Positions 49,032 to 61,300 are shown, counted from the first letter of the stretch. The stretch is 64,000 bases of DNA from Nemopilema nomurai (GCA_003864495.1 ML133370.1:124001-188000); one strand, 5' to 3'. Numbers and translations are program-made. Notes: generated by a model from the sequence alone, not told the origin.

Positions 49032-52000
49032 ATGGTACCAACGATTGCAGGAACATTAACGTCTAAAGTCCAAGAAAGTAGGCTGAAGAAAAAAAGCGGC
49101 ATGAAATCGAAATCTCCTCACCGGTTAAAGTCCTCGTCGAAGGAGAATAGTTCTAGCGGTGTGTCCCCCGTCGGCAGCAGCTGCCCCCACCCTCATCAAA
49201 AGACAGTCTTCCGTGTCACGCATTGTTTTGACACTTCATGCTTCGCCTCCGGACGTCTCCCCCTTCCTTTTCAACTGCACACAGAACAATAAGCTAATCA
49301 TGTGATGCATTCGCTTTGGTTCATGAATCTTGAGTGCAGGGCTCGCAGTCCCTGAGGATAAATTCGTAAGAGGCAGGCCTAGAGTCGGGCCAGGGAAAAT
49401 GTTTTTTTCTTGGAAAGTTGGTATGCTTTATGTGCTGGGAGCCCTAGCTGCAGTCAAAACTTTGAACGCTCGCCATCAGAGATGGAACAGTGACGCGAAG
49501 TTAAATTTCCTCGTTTTGGGAGATTGGGGTGGGTCCCCATATCCACCCTACCGAACACCGATTGAAGAAAATGTGGCGAACAGGATGGACGTTGTTGCTT
49601 CAAAGCTTAACTCACAATTTGTCATCGCTCTAGGTATTTCAGTTTTATTTTTCCAACATATTTTGCTCGTGCAAATCTTTTGGAAATCTTTGTTCATGTC
49701 GTGACGTGATTTTTGCCTTTGGTTTAGTGTTTGCTTCAAAGAAATAATTAAACTTTTGATGGCGGTTTTTGTCAAGGGCTTTTCAGCGGTTTGAAGGCAA
49801 TGTTCCCTAGCACCGATTCTAAAATTCACGGTTTTGTACACAAAAGGAATTTCCAGGGGGTGTCGGACAATTGTAGGATGTTTTTATCATAGGATGCAAC
49901 AGGCTTTTTCCAGGGGGCTGAAAGAAAATACTGTACGATTCTTAAGGGATATAAGAAAAGTGTATGATGTTTTTTAAATGACTGAAGCCATTCCAGTAAG
50001 AGATTAACAGAAATCTTACTTCTATCCCTCTGTATGGAGGAATGGGTCATTGTGCTATTGAAACGGCGCTCGTTTTATTTTGTTGAAGGTGTTTGTGTCT
50101 ATAGAAAGAGTCTATAGAAACAGCTGTGGTTCATAATGCCGTGCCACAGAATAGGGAAAGCGCAAGTTTTTGTATGCCAGAATACACGCTTTTTTTTAAA
50201 AGGAACCTACCACAAGGCCTAGTTCCAAAAGGTCCTTATTCGTAGACCTCAAGTCATCAGATTTAGTACCAAAAGTTCCTTAAAAGTTCCTTTATTTTCA
50301 CTGCACATCAATAAGCCTCAACACTTAATAGAGAGAGGAGCGAGATAGAGTATGCGGAAACTACTCGATGAAGCACTTGACACACGAATAGCAAACAATC
50401 TATGCGAGTATTGGCTGCAAATGAATGGAACGGGCTTTTTAGCTCTTGATGCTTGCAGTTATATAAAATTTTCAAATCGAAAAGTTCCTTAGGGATTTCG
50501 TTTTTAGTAGTATAAGTTCTTTATATATTTCGGCCTTCTACATGTAGGTTCCTTATAAAGTGGTTCCATATAATAAAAGAGGGTGTACTGTGGTCTGTCA
50601 TGGCTAACCTCGCTTTTGTGCTGATTCCACAATAGGAACACTGATAATAGCTAGAATGAACCTGGTTAACCTCGTTTTCAGATTGGCCTGCATGCAAAAC
50701 GTTGTCCCTTCTGTCTGTCCATAGGCGCCGACTTTTATTTTTCCCAGGGGGGGCTCAAAATTTAAATTTTAAAAAAAATAAAAAAAGTTAAAAGGTAGAG
50801 AAATTACCTGTCGCTTTAATAACGTAATACAACATATGTAGTATGTATAATAACAAAACAAAACATTTTAATAAAGCAGATATAAGATCATGGTTTACAG
50901 TATCATCAGTTCAATTCTTTGATTGATTTTAAACGAAGTTCCCAGGGGGGGCTGAGCCTTTGATTTGATTTGTTTCTTATTGTATCTTGAGATAGATTTG
51001 TTTTGATTTGATTTGTTTCTACCTTGCATCCGAAGGTAGTTTTTAGGACACTGAGAAGCTTAAGCTTATCGAGCAGTGTCCTGGTCCTTCCTCTCGATGT
51101 GACCACACCTCGTGATTCCTTTTGCCTGGAATTACAGAGAGCTGGCAGCTCTCCTCACTCTGAGTGAAAGTTTGGTCAATGCCAGGGACTCAAACCACGG
51201 ACCATTGGGTCTGTAGTCAGCGCCTCTAACCACTGAGCCCCCCCCATAGCAATTCCCAGGGGGGGCTCGAGCCCCCAAGCCCCCACGTAGTCGGCGCCTA
51301 TGTGTCTGTCCCTATTTTGTGACCATGTCATGCTGGCTGTATTGGTTCCAAGACGTAGTTTGACAACAGAGAGGCGAATGCTGGCAACCGGGTGCCAACT
51401 ACGGAGGTTGTCACAAATGTGCGAGGCAAGGGAATGAACCCTTTTTCACGTGCTGCGTACGATTGTGTGCACCGAAGGGGAGATAAGAGAAGCCACATGA
51501 ATATCTTAGGTTATGGAAAAGGCAGAGACGCCATGCAAGAGTTGCTGAAGAACTCGTCAATTTTCTCGGAGGGCATCCTTACTTTTCTGTGCTCTCTAGT
51601 CCCAACCTCATCTAGAAAAAAGGACTTTTTCAAATCGTGGTCCCAACGCGTGGAGCAGTGTGTTGTCGACGCAAAATCATATCCCTGTTGATATCCCTGA
51701 ACCACTGAACCATGGCTCAACCCACATTCACTTGAGCCTATGATTTCAATCTTTAATTGATGAATACGTTTGAAGAGGTTTTAAAGGAATTTGGTCAAGA
51801 AGAGGTTAAGGGCAGTTTAAAGCTCAAGCCCAATGCAAAGAAAGCGATTGCTGTTCTTGTGAACGCTTCATCTCAACACTGAGAAGATTAAAAATAAACC
51901 CGAGGATCGTGACTAAGAAAAATAAAAACCCGAGGTGATCGGTGTTTATCAAGGCGCCATGCTTGTAAGAAGGCGTTAAATCTGTTCGCCCTTGCCTGTT

Positions 52001-55000
52001 CGTGCTATTTTCACATACTAGTACTCTATTCTGTTTGTTTCCTCTAATCAAGGTGCATTATCAATCCTGGGCGTGGCAAAAAATTCGTTCGTTGGACCCA
52101 CCACTCGTAATGATTGATTTAGGCCAATCCGTGCCAATACATTCATGTGGACGGACTCTTGCTTCTCTACCACTTCCACTATCTCTATCATTTTCTAATA
52201 TTCACCCACGCACACTTCAAATTTATTGTAAAGACAAACATACACCATAAAATCAGAAATATTCAAAGTTTTTAGCTCTAACCAGTTATATAATTGAGCA
52301 GCTGCCTTTTTAAAATAATTTGTAATAAGAAAACTAATGTGCGTCATGTTTCCCACAACTCAATCTTTACCGCTGTTGTCAATTTTGCTTTTTGGTCCTT
52401 TCTGATTCATTGTTGTGTTTTGCTATCATATTTCCTGTCTAGCTTATGTAGACACATCTGAATCCCCTAGTTGGTATTATGCGGTAGCCCAGATTCAAAC
52501 AAATTGACTATTGTTTTATTTTCAACTCTTATATATTTTGAGCATGTTATGGAAGCCACTTAACCTTTATCACATGTATTTTCAAGGGCGTAAATTTTTG
52601 ATACTCAAAAGGTATAAACAATCTTTAATTTGACGGCTGTTCTTTTCAAATAATGAGACATCGTTTATGTAAGGAAAATTATAAATAGCCCATTAATGGT
52701 TTGTGGTACACACCGTTTTCGCATGGTTTCTTTCCCCAGACAAGTAAGAAGAAACAGCTATGATAAGACCAAAGGAATCAGCTATTAGAAACTTTGTCAA
52801 GGTGTTTCCATTTCAGTTACAAAATCTCCCAGCATTAAGGGTCAATGGACTCTCAGAGCCGTCCATTAAAAATCATTATTTGTAAGGCCTTTGCCATGTA
52901 GTTTGATAAGAGAACAACATGCAAAAATTTTCTTCATGAAACGTGGCTAGGCCGCAGTTTGGTTTAAGGAACTTGCTACATATTGCTGGTTGGGGTTGAA
53001 GAGGACCTACTGTCTGCTATCATAAGCTACCATTTATAGTTTCAGAGTTTTTTGTATGATAGGTACTGAAAACAGTCAGAAATCTGTTTTTACTGTTAAA
53101 TGCTTTCATCTCGATCTTTTTAAAGGCGATAACTTCTATTTTGATGGAGTTGAAGATGATAAAAGCATCCGCTTTGAAGAAACCTTCGAAAAGGCATACG
53201 AAGCACAATCTTTGCAGATCCCATGGTATCTGATTGCTGGTAATCACGACCACCACAGGAACGTTACTGGACAGATTGACTACACACGGTTGTCCAAGAG
53301 GTGGAACTTCCCCTACTTCTACCACAGCCATGTTTTCAAGGTACCTGGAACAGGAAAGACCTTGCAGGTCGTCCTCATAGACACCGTGATTCTCTGTGGA
53401 AACAGCGGACATGATTTCGATCCAAAGATACTTTTAGGTATGAATTTCTATGCTAGGCATTTCATGATCATCATTATTCCAATTGAATTCAAATTGGAGT
53501 TGAATTAGGAAGTGTCACTCAAAGCTGAGCTAAGAAGTGCCACACAAAAAAAAATGATTATCAGCTTTACGCTCGATGAAAATGTTGGTTGATATTCTTT
53601 GATATTTTTATTCCCCAATGTCTTTGACACCTTTGTTTCGAAAATGGCCCAAGCTTTAGTTTAAGGATGGGGACATTTCCGGTGAGAACCGTTTTTCAAA
53701 AGCATCATTACAAATTCCAGAGAACGTGTCTGTGGAGAGGAGCTCTTGGGCCAGGAAGTCTCATGTTATATTGATGGCCCTAAGTATGTGTTGTAACATA
53801 CAAATAAAAGCAGAGTTGGAGGGCAACAACAATTCTATGGAGAAGGCTGTTAAAAGTTATGAAAATTCAGCAAAGCGTAATCAAATTCTCAACAATTCTC
53901 TAGTATATCTAATCCATTTTAATTTTCAAGGTTCTAGAGAGGGGCTTAATAGAAAGGGGGCTGAATAAAGGGGAGGCTTATTGGGGAAGGGGACTTATTT
54001 CAAAAATCAACATCATAAATACAAAAATGCTTCTTAATTTTCTGAACTTTTCTGGTTTATATCTAAAAACAAAAATTTATAACAAAACAGTGGCTGTAAT
54101 CAAATTGTTCAATTCAGAATTCAATAAAGTTTTAAGTCTATGATAATTTCCAATATTACGACAAAATACATAATGAGCTATCAGTAGTTCATTACACTTT
54201 ACTCTATAGTCTTTTTTGTATAAAAATGGGGGGAGGGGGATTATTTATAATTTCTGCTTTAAAAGGGGGGCTTATTATAGAGGGGCTTAATTGAGAGGGG
54301 GCCTAATAGAGAGGGGGGCTAATAGAGCTTTTACATTATGTCTGTTCATTTAATTAAAATATTATGTTGTGTCTGAGGCCTGCATGCCAAACATTTTCTT
54401 TAAGAGCCTGATGATCCAATGCTAGCTGAGGAGCAGCTTGATTGGATTGAAAGAACCCTTGCTTCATCAACAGCAGACTATCTCATTGTTGGAGGGCACT
54501 ATCCAGTCTGGTCAATTGGAAACCATGGCCCCACTAAGAGACTGGTTGAAGAGCTAAAACCAATGCTAGAGAAATATAATGTCAATGCATACATTTGTGG
54601 ACATGATCATAATTTACAGGTAAATTCTTTAATATTTTGCTGCTGCATTTTTGCTGCCACGGTTGGAACAAAAAATTGATGTCCCAGATTTTCTTGGTCT
54701 TCATTGGTTTTCTGTTAATGATACCAAAGAAAAATCATGAACAAGGAATAAGAGTATAAAGCAAAATATCTGGTCAGCCTTTCCAAAGTTTATAAAACAG
54801 AAGCCAGCCGGAAATACTACAGTGTGGTTTCTTGTCAGAGAGCCCTCTGGGTGGCTGATGATCATGTTGGGCATCTCTATTGCACTTTTTTTATGACAAG
54901 CAAGAAACAGAAATCTTTATTAGCAAACAAAAGGACTGGATATTGAATGACACATTCAAGAAAATTCCAATGTGAGGAACCAGAAGATCTTATAGATGGT

Positions 55001-55596
55001 GTTGAAAGTTGCAGTCAAAGATAATGATGGCAACAGAGTTTCAGCCGAACTGCTTACGACTAGAGGTCTATTTCATTAGTAAACCATTTTGACACATAGA
55101 GATGCTATAGAGATTGTTAGTCTAGCTGCATGTTTTTTAGGAAATGTATGTTTTTAAGGAAAAAGGAAATTATTTGAAACCTAACTTGCAGTTTTAATTA
55201 AGATCTAAAACTTTTTACCCCTAAACTTTTTTGTTTCAACACCACTGTTCAGGGGGAATTTTATGAAAACTATGGCAATTGTGTAAATAATATGGAAAAG
55301 CAGGACCATAACAATGTCATGTGATGCAGGCTCTCTACCTTACAGTTTCCTTTCATTTCTAACAGTCATTGAAAGAAAGTACATCTGGAGTTTCCTATCA
55401 TGTGATTGGCAATGCTAACTTCCAAGACCCAAGAACAACACATGAGTCAAGTGTTCCAGATGGCTCTTCAAAGTTCTTCTATGCTGATTCAGGAGGATTT
55501 GCAGCTGTGATGGTGGATGACTCAAACATGCTGTTTCAATTTATTAATAGCGATGGAAAAGTTCTCTATGAATCTACATCAACCCCTAGGGTATGA
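49032..55596 (+). CDS. ACP5: Tartrate-resistant (purple) acid phosphatase
   Basis: Core exons 49399/49340-49633, 53126-53437, 54405-54619 and 55366-55596 join in frame. From the ATG at 49399 the protein is 330 aa, near the 325 aa of human ACP5. It is a binuclear metallophosphatase of the secretory or lysosomal route. All metal ligands are visible: D42 (GDWGG), D80 and Y83 (GDNFYFDGV), N118 (GNHDHH), H214 (GGHYPVW), H249 and H251 (GHDHN). An N-glycosylation site NVT is at 124-126. A hydrophobic stretch (WKVGMLYVLGALAAV) serves as signal peptide from this start. An exon at 49032-49158 can splice in phase to 49340, adding 62 basic residues ahead of it (392 aa in total) and turning that stretch into a possible signal anchor. 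The 3.5-kb first intron of the core holds a hAT MITE with a nested SINE. The 3' end faces NDUFA5 tail to tail, 480 bp apart. Confidence 0.93.
50178..50590. mobile_element. Possible TIR element in phosphatase intron
   Basis: The left end CAGAATACACGCTTTTTTTT and the inverted right end (minus strand begins CAGTACACCCTCTTTTATTA) are similar, and GGAACC motifs follow on both inner sides. I could not find a convincing target duplication, so the boundaries are tentative. Confidence 0.4.
50720..51302. mobile_element. hAT-like MITE (interrupted by a SINE)
   Basis: Perfect 13-bp TIRs CATAGGCGCCGAC (50720-50732) and GTCGGCGCCTATG (51290-51302) are flanked by the 8-bp direct repeat TGTCTGTC at 50712-50719 and 51303-51310. 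An 8-bp duplication is the hAT hallmark. No transposase is encoded. Near both ends the sequence has CCCAGGGGGGGCTC blocks. Removing the nested SINE and one copy of its target duplication leaves about 269 bp, a usual MITE size. It sits in intron DNA of the acid phosphatase gene. Confidence 0.92.
50954..51252 (-). mobile_element. tRNA-derived SINE nested in the MITE
   Basis: Read on the minus strand, a tRNA-like head (A box-like GGCTCAGTGGTTAGAGGC, B box-like GGTTTGAGTCCC) is followed by a tRNA-unrelated body and an A-rich tail ending in AAATCAAATCAAA. The 15-bp repeat TTCCCAGGGGGGGCT flanks it at 50939-50953 and 51253-51267, a target duplication of LINE-mobilised type made from MITE sequence. 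About 299 bp. The head is degenerate as a tRNA, so its parent isoacceptor is uncertain. Confidence 0.88.
53936..54330. repeat. G-rich GGGGCTTAATAGAG repeat block
   Basis: Clusters such as GAGGGGCTTAATAGAAAGGG and GAGGGGGGCTAATAGAG lie at both ends of about 400 bp of AT-rich DNA in the intron before the third core phosphatase exon. The words resemble the GGGGGGCTTATTCGAGG ends of the 39.4 and 59.9 kb repeats but are diverged. No clear TIR or target duplication seen. Confidence 0.5.
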
Positions 55597-55883
55597 TTGC
55601 TCTTATCTGACACAAAATTTGGAGCTGCTAATGTATTTTTTGATTCATGAATTTGCTTTTCTAGAATGTCTATTTCTGCAATTTACTCCCTTTAGGCATC
55701 TTATCACAGATACCAGGCCTGTCTGTTAGTATTTTAGTGGGCGCTTGCTTGCTAAGGGGCGCATCTTACAAAAAAATATATTTACGTTAAAGTAGGCAGA
55801 AACGGCATGTTTTCGCATGTAAATACTTTGTATCTGGAAACATACCCTCCAAATGGCGATCAATAGTCCACTTGCTTACAAAA

Positions 55884-55889
55884 TTTATT
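55884..55889 (-). promoter_or_regulatory. poly(A) signal of NDUFA5
   Basis: TTTATT on the plus strand is AATAAA on the minus strand, 187 nt past the NDUFA5 stop. It lies in the 480-bp gap between the convergent phosphatase and NDUFA5 genes. Confidence 0.55.
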
Positions 55890-56075
55890 CCATTGATGTA
55901 TGATTCAATTGCTTTCCTGGCACTTCAAAGAGCACTCCCATAAAAAAATCGAAAGTCAATACAAAAAATACAAGCATATTTCTTGCAATTTACATCATAT
56001 AAGCAATTCAAAACACTCACAAGAACATTCCATAATATAACAAAGAGTCTATTCGTCTGTTTAAAGTAAAATCTT

Positions 56076-58236
56076 TTATGGCCACTGCCACTGGCCGACA
56101 GGTGCCTCTGTTTGCAAGGGCTCCCAGGCTTTCCATTCCTCCATCTTTTTTGCTAAGGATAGCTCACTTTTTGCCTAAAGAATAATAAATCAACAAGAAG
56201 CTAAGGATCACACTGAAACTTGGTGAAAACAATAGGAGAAAACATATCTTTCTTTGTGTAGCAAAGTTGGCAAGTGGCATGGGCACTACTTGAATCCAAG
56301 TTCACAGGTCATGTAGAATTAGCTTAGAATTAGTAGAGGCTCAAACATGCATATCAGACCAAGGACCATAATTAAGTGATTTTGTATTCAAGCACACTGT
56401 TTAGGGAACCACTTCCTTCTAGAATGAAATTATAAATGAGAATGAAACAGACTGCAAAAAAGTTCATTGAAACACACGCTGCTAGATGCTCTCTCTTTTT
56501 TTGCGGAGTGAATCAAAGACCAAAGTTTATTTTCAAGATTTTTAAGGCATAAATGAATTAATGTCCAGCTATTTGAAAACATGAGCATGTATTTTGAAAT
56601 TGAGAAATCATGTCCTCCTTTGCTGAAATAGCCTATTATCAATGGTCTCCCCTATCAGCATTCCCCAGGAGAGAAAAATAAATAGTTGTAATTATTTTGT
56701 TTGAGGAGCAACATAGTGTAGCAAGCAGGTAGAGATTCTTTTTCTTAGGAGCTTCTGCAATGGGCATCTTTTGGCAGTGAGATGCGAGTCAAAGCGTTCA
56801 AGTTCTACAGATGATCAGCCAAAACCATATCCAATTTAGATAAAATATTATCTGTAATTTACATCAACTCACCTGTAGAATAACCTCTTCAATTTGACCA
56901 TCATTGATCTTCTTTTCAAGTTCTGCAACATTTCTCTCCTTTGAGAAACAAAGAAAAATTTAATGAAAATGACTGAGTTACATTTTTGCCACTGAAATGG
57001 ACTATTTTGAAAAGATTAACCTACCTATAAAATATAAAACACTGTCTTTACACAAGCAGTAGTCATGCTCATTTTTCATTGAGTCATATTCAATTCTATA
57101 CTTGGTGGAGAGCTGAATATTTTAGAAAATATAATACATTGATGGAGAAATATATTAATAACACTAGTAGTGTTATAAGACAATGTTTTACCTGGTCTAC
57201 TAGCTCAAGCCTGTGCTTTGTTATTTGCTCTGTCTGTTTCCGGTATGCAAATTTTTCTGGGAGACGTTGTAATACTGAAAGTGTTTGGTTGTAGAGTCCT
57301 CCTAGTGTCTTGGGGGCAAGAAATATTATGTTTGATATTTGATACTTAATTTTATGGAAAAAATATTCCAAGCAGAATTAGTAAAAAGTGAAGTTGTGAT
57401 TAATATTATATTCCAAAATTAATGTTTGTTATTATACTGAAATTTGACAAATGAAAAGTGTAAAATATCTTTTCAAAACCAAATGGAATAAAAAATAATA
57501 AAAAGCTGGCATTTACCTGTTGTGGGTTTTTTGCAACAGCAAGACCAACAACAAATGTAGACTAGAAAGTGAAAAACAAGAATCCCAACATTGGAAAATT
57601 TTTGTGAATTCTATATTATGACAAACATGTAAGAAGATAAAGCAAATGCTATGAAGAATTGTGATACCACTAAACTCAGAATTCAAGGTCAATAGCAATA
57701 ATATTCTTTCCAAATGGCTACTATATCATAGAAGGTAAGTGTGCTTAGGCTTATTTGATGCGTCCTTTTGAGTAAATCTGTTGAATTTTTCAAAGGCACC
57801 ATGCAGTCATTTTTCCTGGGAAGCGACATGTTGCTCATTCAGTAGTTCTAATAAAAGTTAATAAGACGTCGTGCTATAAAGATTTGAGCCCCGCGTAAAT
57901 AATGTAAAACACCCTAATGCCTACTAAAATAAGATCCAGTTCCACATGAAGCCTGAATAACAAAGTTAAAATTATTAATTCACCAAAAAAAGAAGCCAAT
58001 CAATAAAACATTAGAACATGTATACATGAATATATTGACATTGTCTCTTTACTTTTTGCAGTGCTGTTTAGAAACAAGCTCTCCAGAATCACATAGCTCT
58101 CCAGTGCCAAAGGTTCCCCACCTCACAATGGCGCTGCTTTGTGGCAAAGTAAAAAATTGAAGGTTTATGATGAAGTAGTGAAATAAACACATATTTTTCA
58201 TACAAATGAACTTACCCTTTTTATAGGGCCCGCCAT
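56076..58236 (-). CDS. NDUFA5: NADH:ubiquinone oxidoreductase subunit A5 (complex I, B13)
   Basis: Five minus-strand exons (58236-58216, 57561-57517, 57308-57192, 56938-56873, 56174-56076), all phase 0, give 115 aa against 116 in human. NDUFA5 is an accessory subunit of the peripheral arm of mitochondrial complex I. Matching segments are [57 protein letters not shown] and the C-terminal WEPL...GQWQWP. Exons are 21, 45, 117, 66 and 99 nt. As in other species the N-terminus is not a classical presequence. Its start codon is 104 bp from that of the isoleucyl-tRNA synthetase gene on the other strand. Confidence 0.97.
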
Positions 58237-58340
58237 CTTGGTTCAATCCTGAAGTAAATCTCGATCAGAAATTAGGCCCTAACTGAGAACGAGATTACGT
58301 GATGCAACCTTCTTGTGAGAAAATGGTGCCTCGTGAGTAG
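58237..58340. promoter_or_regulatory. Bidirectional promoter / shared 5' region of NDUFA5 and IARS1
   Basis: Only 104 bp separate two divergent start codons. No TATA box is evident, as is usual for such housekeeping pairs. The plus strand carries a uORF (58323-58340, MVPRE stop) that ends directly against the IleRS ATG. Promoter activity is inferred from geometry. Confidence 0.6.
58323..58340 (+). promoter_or_regulatory. uORF abutting the IARS1 start
   Basis: ATG GTG CCT CGT GAG TAG: five codons and a stop whose last base is adjacent to the ATG at 58341. The uORF ATG has A at -3 and G at +4 (strong context), while the ATG at 58341 has T at -3 (weak). It matters only if transcripts start upstream of 58323. 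Confidence 0.5.
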
Positions 58341-61300
58341 ATGATTTACAACAGGCAGAAGGTGCTTCGATTGGGGAATTATCTTGCTCAATTTTGTGTA
58401 GCTAAGCCATCAGTTTTCTGCAAAAAGCAAAGATATTTCTTATCATATTCAAGTGTAGTCTCAAGAGGTCTTTCGACCCCGGACATGGCAAAGCCAGTTG
58501 GAGATACTTATAACTTCCCGAAGGAAGAGGAGCACATTTTGGAGTTGTGGAAGAAGCTTGATGCTTTTAAAACCTCATTAAAACAATCAGAAGGAAAGCC
58601 AAGGTATATGGGCGTTGTTTATGGCCTTGATGTACTAATTACCTGAACGCTATATGGATAATACAGAAAAAGGAAACCTCAGAGTCACTGCTGATACGAC
58701 GTAAAACTTCAATAGGCCTAGGCTCCTTTCCCCACCGGCACACACGCATTTTTATTAATAACTCATCTTGCAAAACAGATTTCGGAAAGCAAGAAATTTA
58801 AATTTTTTATTAAACTCTCCGATTTTTTAGTCAATAGATTTTTTTAAGTCAAAGACTTCATTTGCAGAGCTGTATATCTTACAGCAAAAGAAGATTATTC
58901 ATGCATACCCTAAACACATAATGTAAACCTTTTAAAAACCTATGCATTATTATACTGCTTTTCGTAAAATGATGAGACAATTTTTATGATAAACCATTAA
59001 TAATCATTGAATCTGGTATTCAGGCTAAATGTCATCATCACAAAAGAGAACTCCATCCATGCGAAGAACCTATACTGAAAGCATTTCAAGCAATGATGCT
59101 TTTCATGTAGAATTCTTTAAAAGTTTGGCACAAACAGATCCTTGACTTTGACCATTTCAAAACCAATGTAAGTTTGTCTGTGGGGTCTCTTACATCAAGC
59201 AGCCTACCTCCTGCAATGCAGCTATTGTTTCTCTGTCTAGTTGGTAAAAGCGCTAATGTCTAGTTGGTAAAAGCTCTTGAAGCAATATTTTTGTTAAGTT
59301 TAATGTAACCATGGTGCCAAAGGATTATATCATATATCAAACACATTAAAAATAAGTTTAAAGTTTGAACAATCTAACCTGGCTGATGTGGAACAGGCAC
59401 TACTGTACAGTTGCATTGTTGATCTGAATAATGCAAAAAATCCCTTGTATGGTTTGGAACTGCATGAGAGTTTGTTTTTAGTCATGAGAAAAAGCTTGAT
59501 TTTTCTCAAATTAAGCCTCCTTTGACCTTGATAGCTACAATTTTGGTTGATTTGTGTTCTTTGAAGACAATAAGACCTAACATCATCAGGTGCTCCATAC
59601 ATGTAACAGGGATATCGGCACCTATGAAACACCTGGTAATTCTAATAGTCACAAAGAATGCAAAGGGTAGATGTAAGAAATAGACCAATTACTTTGTATA
59701 TAATTGACTGATTGTGTAAACTGAAGAGGAGTACCATTTTTACTGTGAAAATAATCAATACAATAATAAGATATTACACAGCATCTTACTACATACGTCC
59801 TGAGTGATAGTAATGGAATCTCTGTTTACCCAAGATTTTAATGAGACTTACCGTAAATCCTCGAATCGGCCCCGGCCCTCGAAAAAGCCCCCCCTCGAAT
59901 AAGCCCCAACCCTAGAACTACAAATTTTCAATAAGCCCCCCCTCGAATAAGCCCCCCTTGATTTGTTGATTTTTGGTTCCTGGGGTTGCCTTTGGCATTT
60001 TGGTGAATTACCACAAAAATTTATATTTTTATTAATAAGTTACTTTATACTTTTATATTAGGCTATTTTTCATATTATGAAAAGAAAGAAATTTCAAAAA
60101 TTATCTTTTTATGTGGCATGTTTCAGGAAATTAATCAAAAAAAGCCCCCATCCAAAAATATCAAAAATAAATAAGCCCATCCAAAAATATCAAAAATAAT
60201 TCAAGGATTTACGGTACAGTTGTCGGTGCTCTTATTTGTGCCACTGCAGCTTTGTACCAGTCATTACTTAAATTCTCTACTGTTTAGTTTTAGCATGCCA
60301 ACAAGCTGCCAGTTTTGTAGGGAATGAATGTGTCATTTTTGAGTTAAACCTAGATAGTGCTGCTTATTAATTTCAATGCTTATTGGTTTCCCATTGATTT
60401 CATTCACTGCTTTGTCATTTTAGGTTTTCCTTTTATGATGGTCCTCCGTTTGCCACCGGTCTGCCGCACTATGGTCACATTCTTGCAGGCACAATCAAGG
60501 TAGGCTTTAGATGCATCTCTTTGATGTGGGATGTTGCATATTTGATGATCATTGTATATACAAATGCACCTAGGTTTCCGGGTAATGTGACAGTGTCTTG
60601 GAATGATGTTTAATGACTACCAACTTTTTGACAACTGTGTTTGCTTAAGCAAGGCTTTTCACATTGAACTGTAAACAGTTGCAAGTAAAACTAAAAAAAC
60701 TGAAGTGTGCTAATAAGGTATGGATTCTTTTGAAAACATGGAATTTATTGAAGCAAGTTTGCACAGTTGTTAGTACACCTATTACATGTCAAGTCATTAT
60801 TTTACCTTTTTTGTAGGTTCAGAAGTGCCAATATTCATATGTGATTTGATGTGGTCCCTTCTATAACTGCAAATATTGATCCTCAAAACTTTGGCCATAG
60901 ACAAAACAAAGCAAAAGTTTCTTTAAAAAGCCCCTGCTCAAAGTCTACAAAGCATTCAGTGTTTTGAATTTTTGTGCATGAGCAGCCTCGTAATCAACAA
61001 ATAATTTCCACATCATGGTACATGGCTTATTTTTTAAGAGTGCCATAATGTTTAATTTTGCAGGATATTGTTACGCGATATGCCCATCAATCTGGTTATC
61101 ATGTTGAAAGAAGATTCGGTTGGGATTGTCACGGCTTACCAGTAGTAAGACTGTTCAGAATTATTCTGTTTATGTTTACTGGCTTCATTTTTCTTTGCCT
61201 GCCAAATATTGAGTTTCTCTTATTCTTTGAGACGTAATTGTGTAAATCCTTTTCATTTTAGGAGTTTGAAATTGATCAGAAACTTGGAATAAAGGTACTT

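Noticed and set aside
50720..51302. A CRISPR-like or viral reading of the repeated GGGGGGGCT blocks
   Set aside because: The blocks are explained by MITE subterminal sequence plus the SINE target duplication; no regular spacer array and no viral genes.
51392..51691. 99-codon frame in the acid phosphatase intron
   Set aside because: No recognised domain and no splice partners; it adjoins a transposon insertion and is probably chance.
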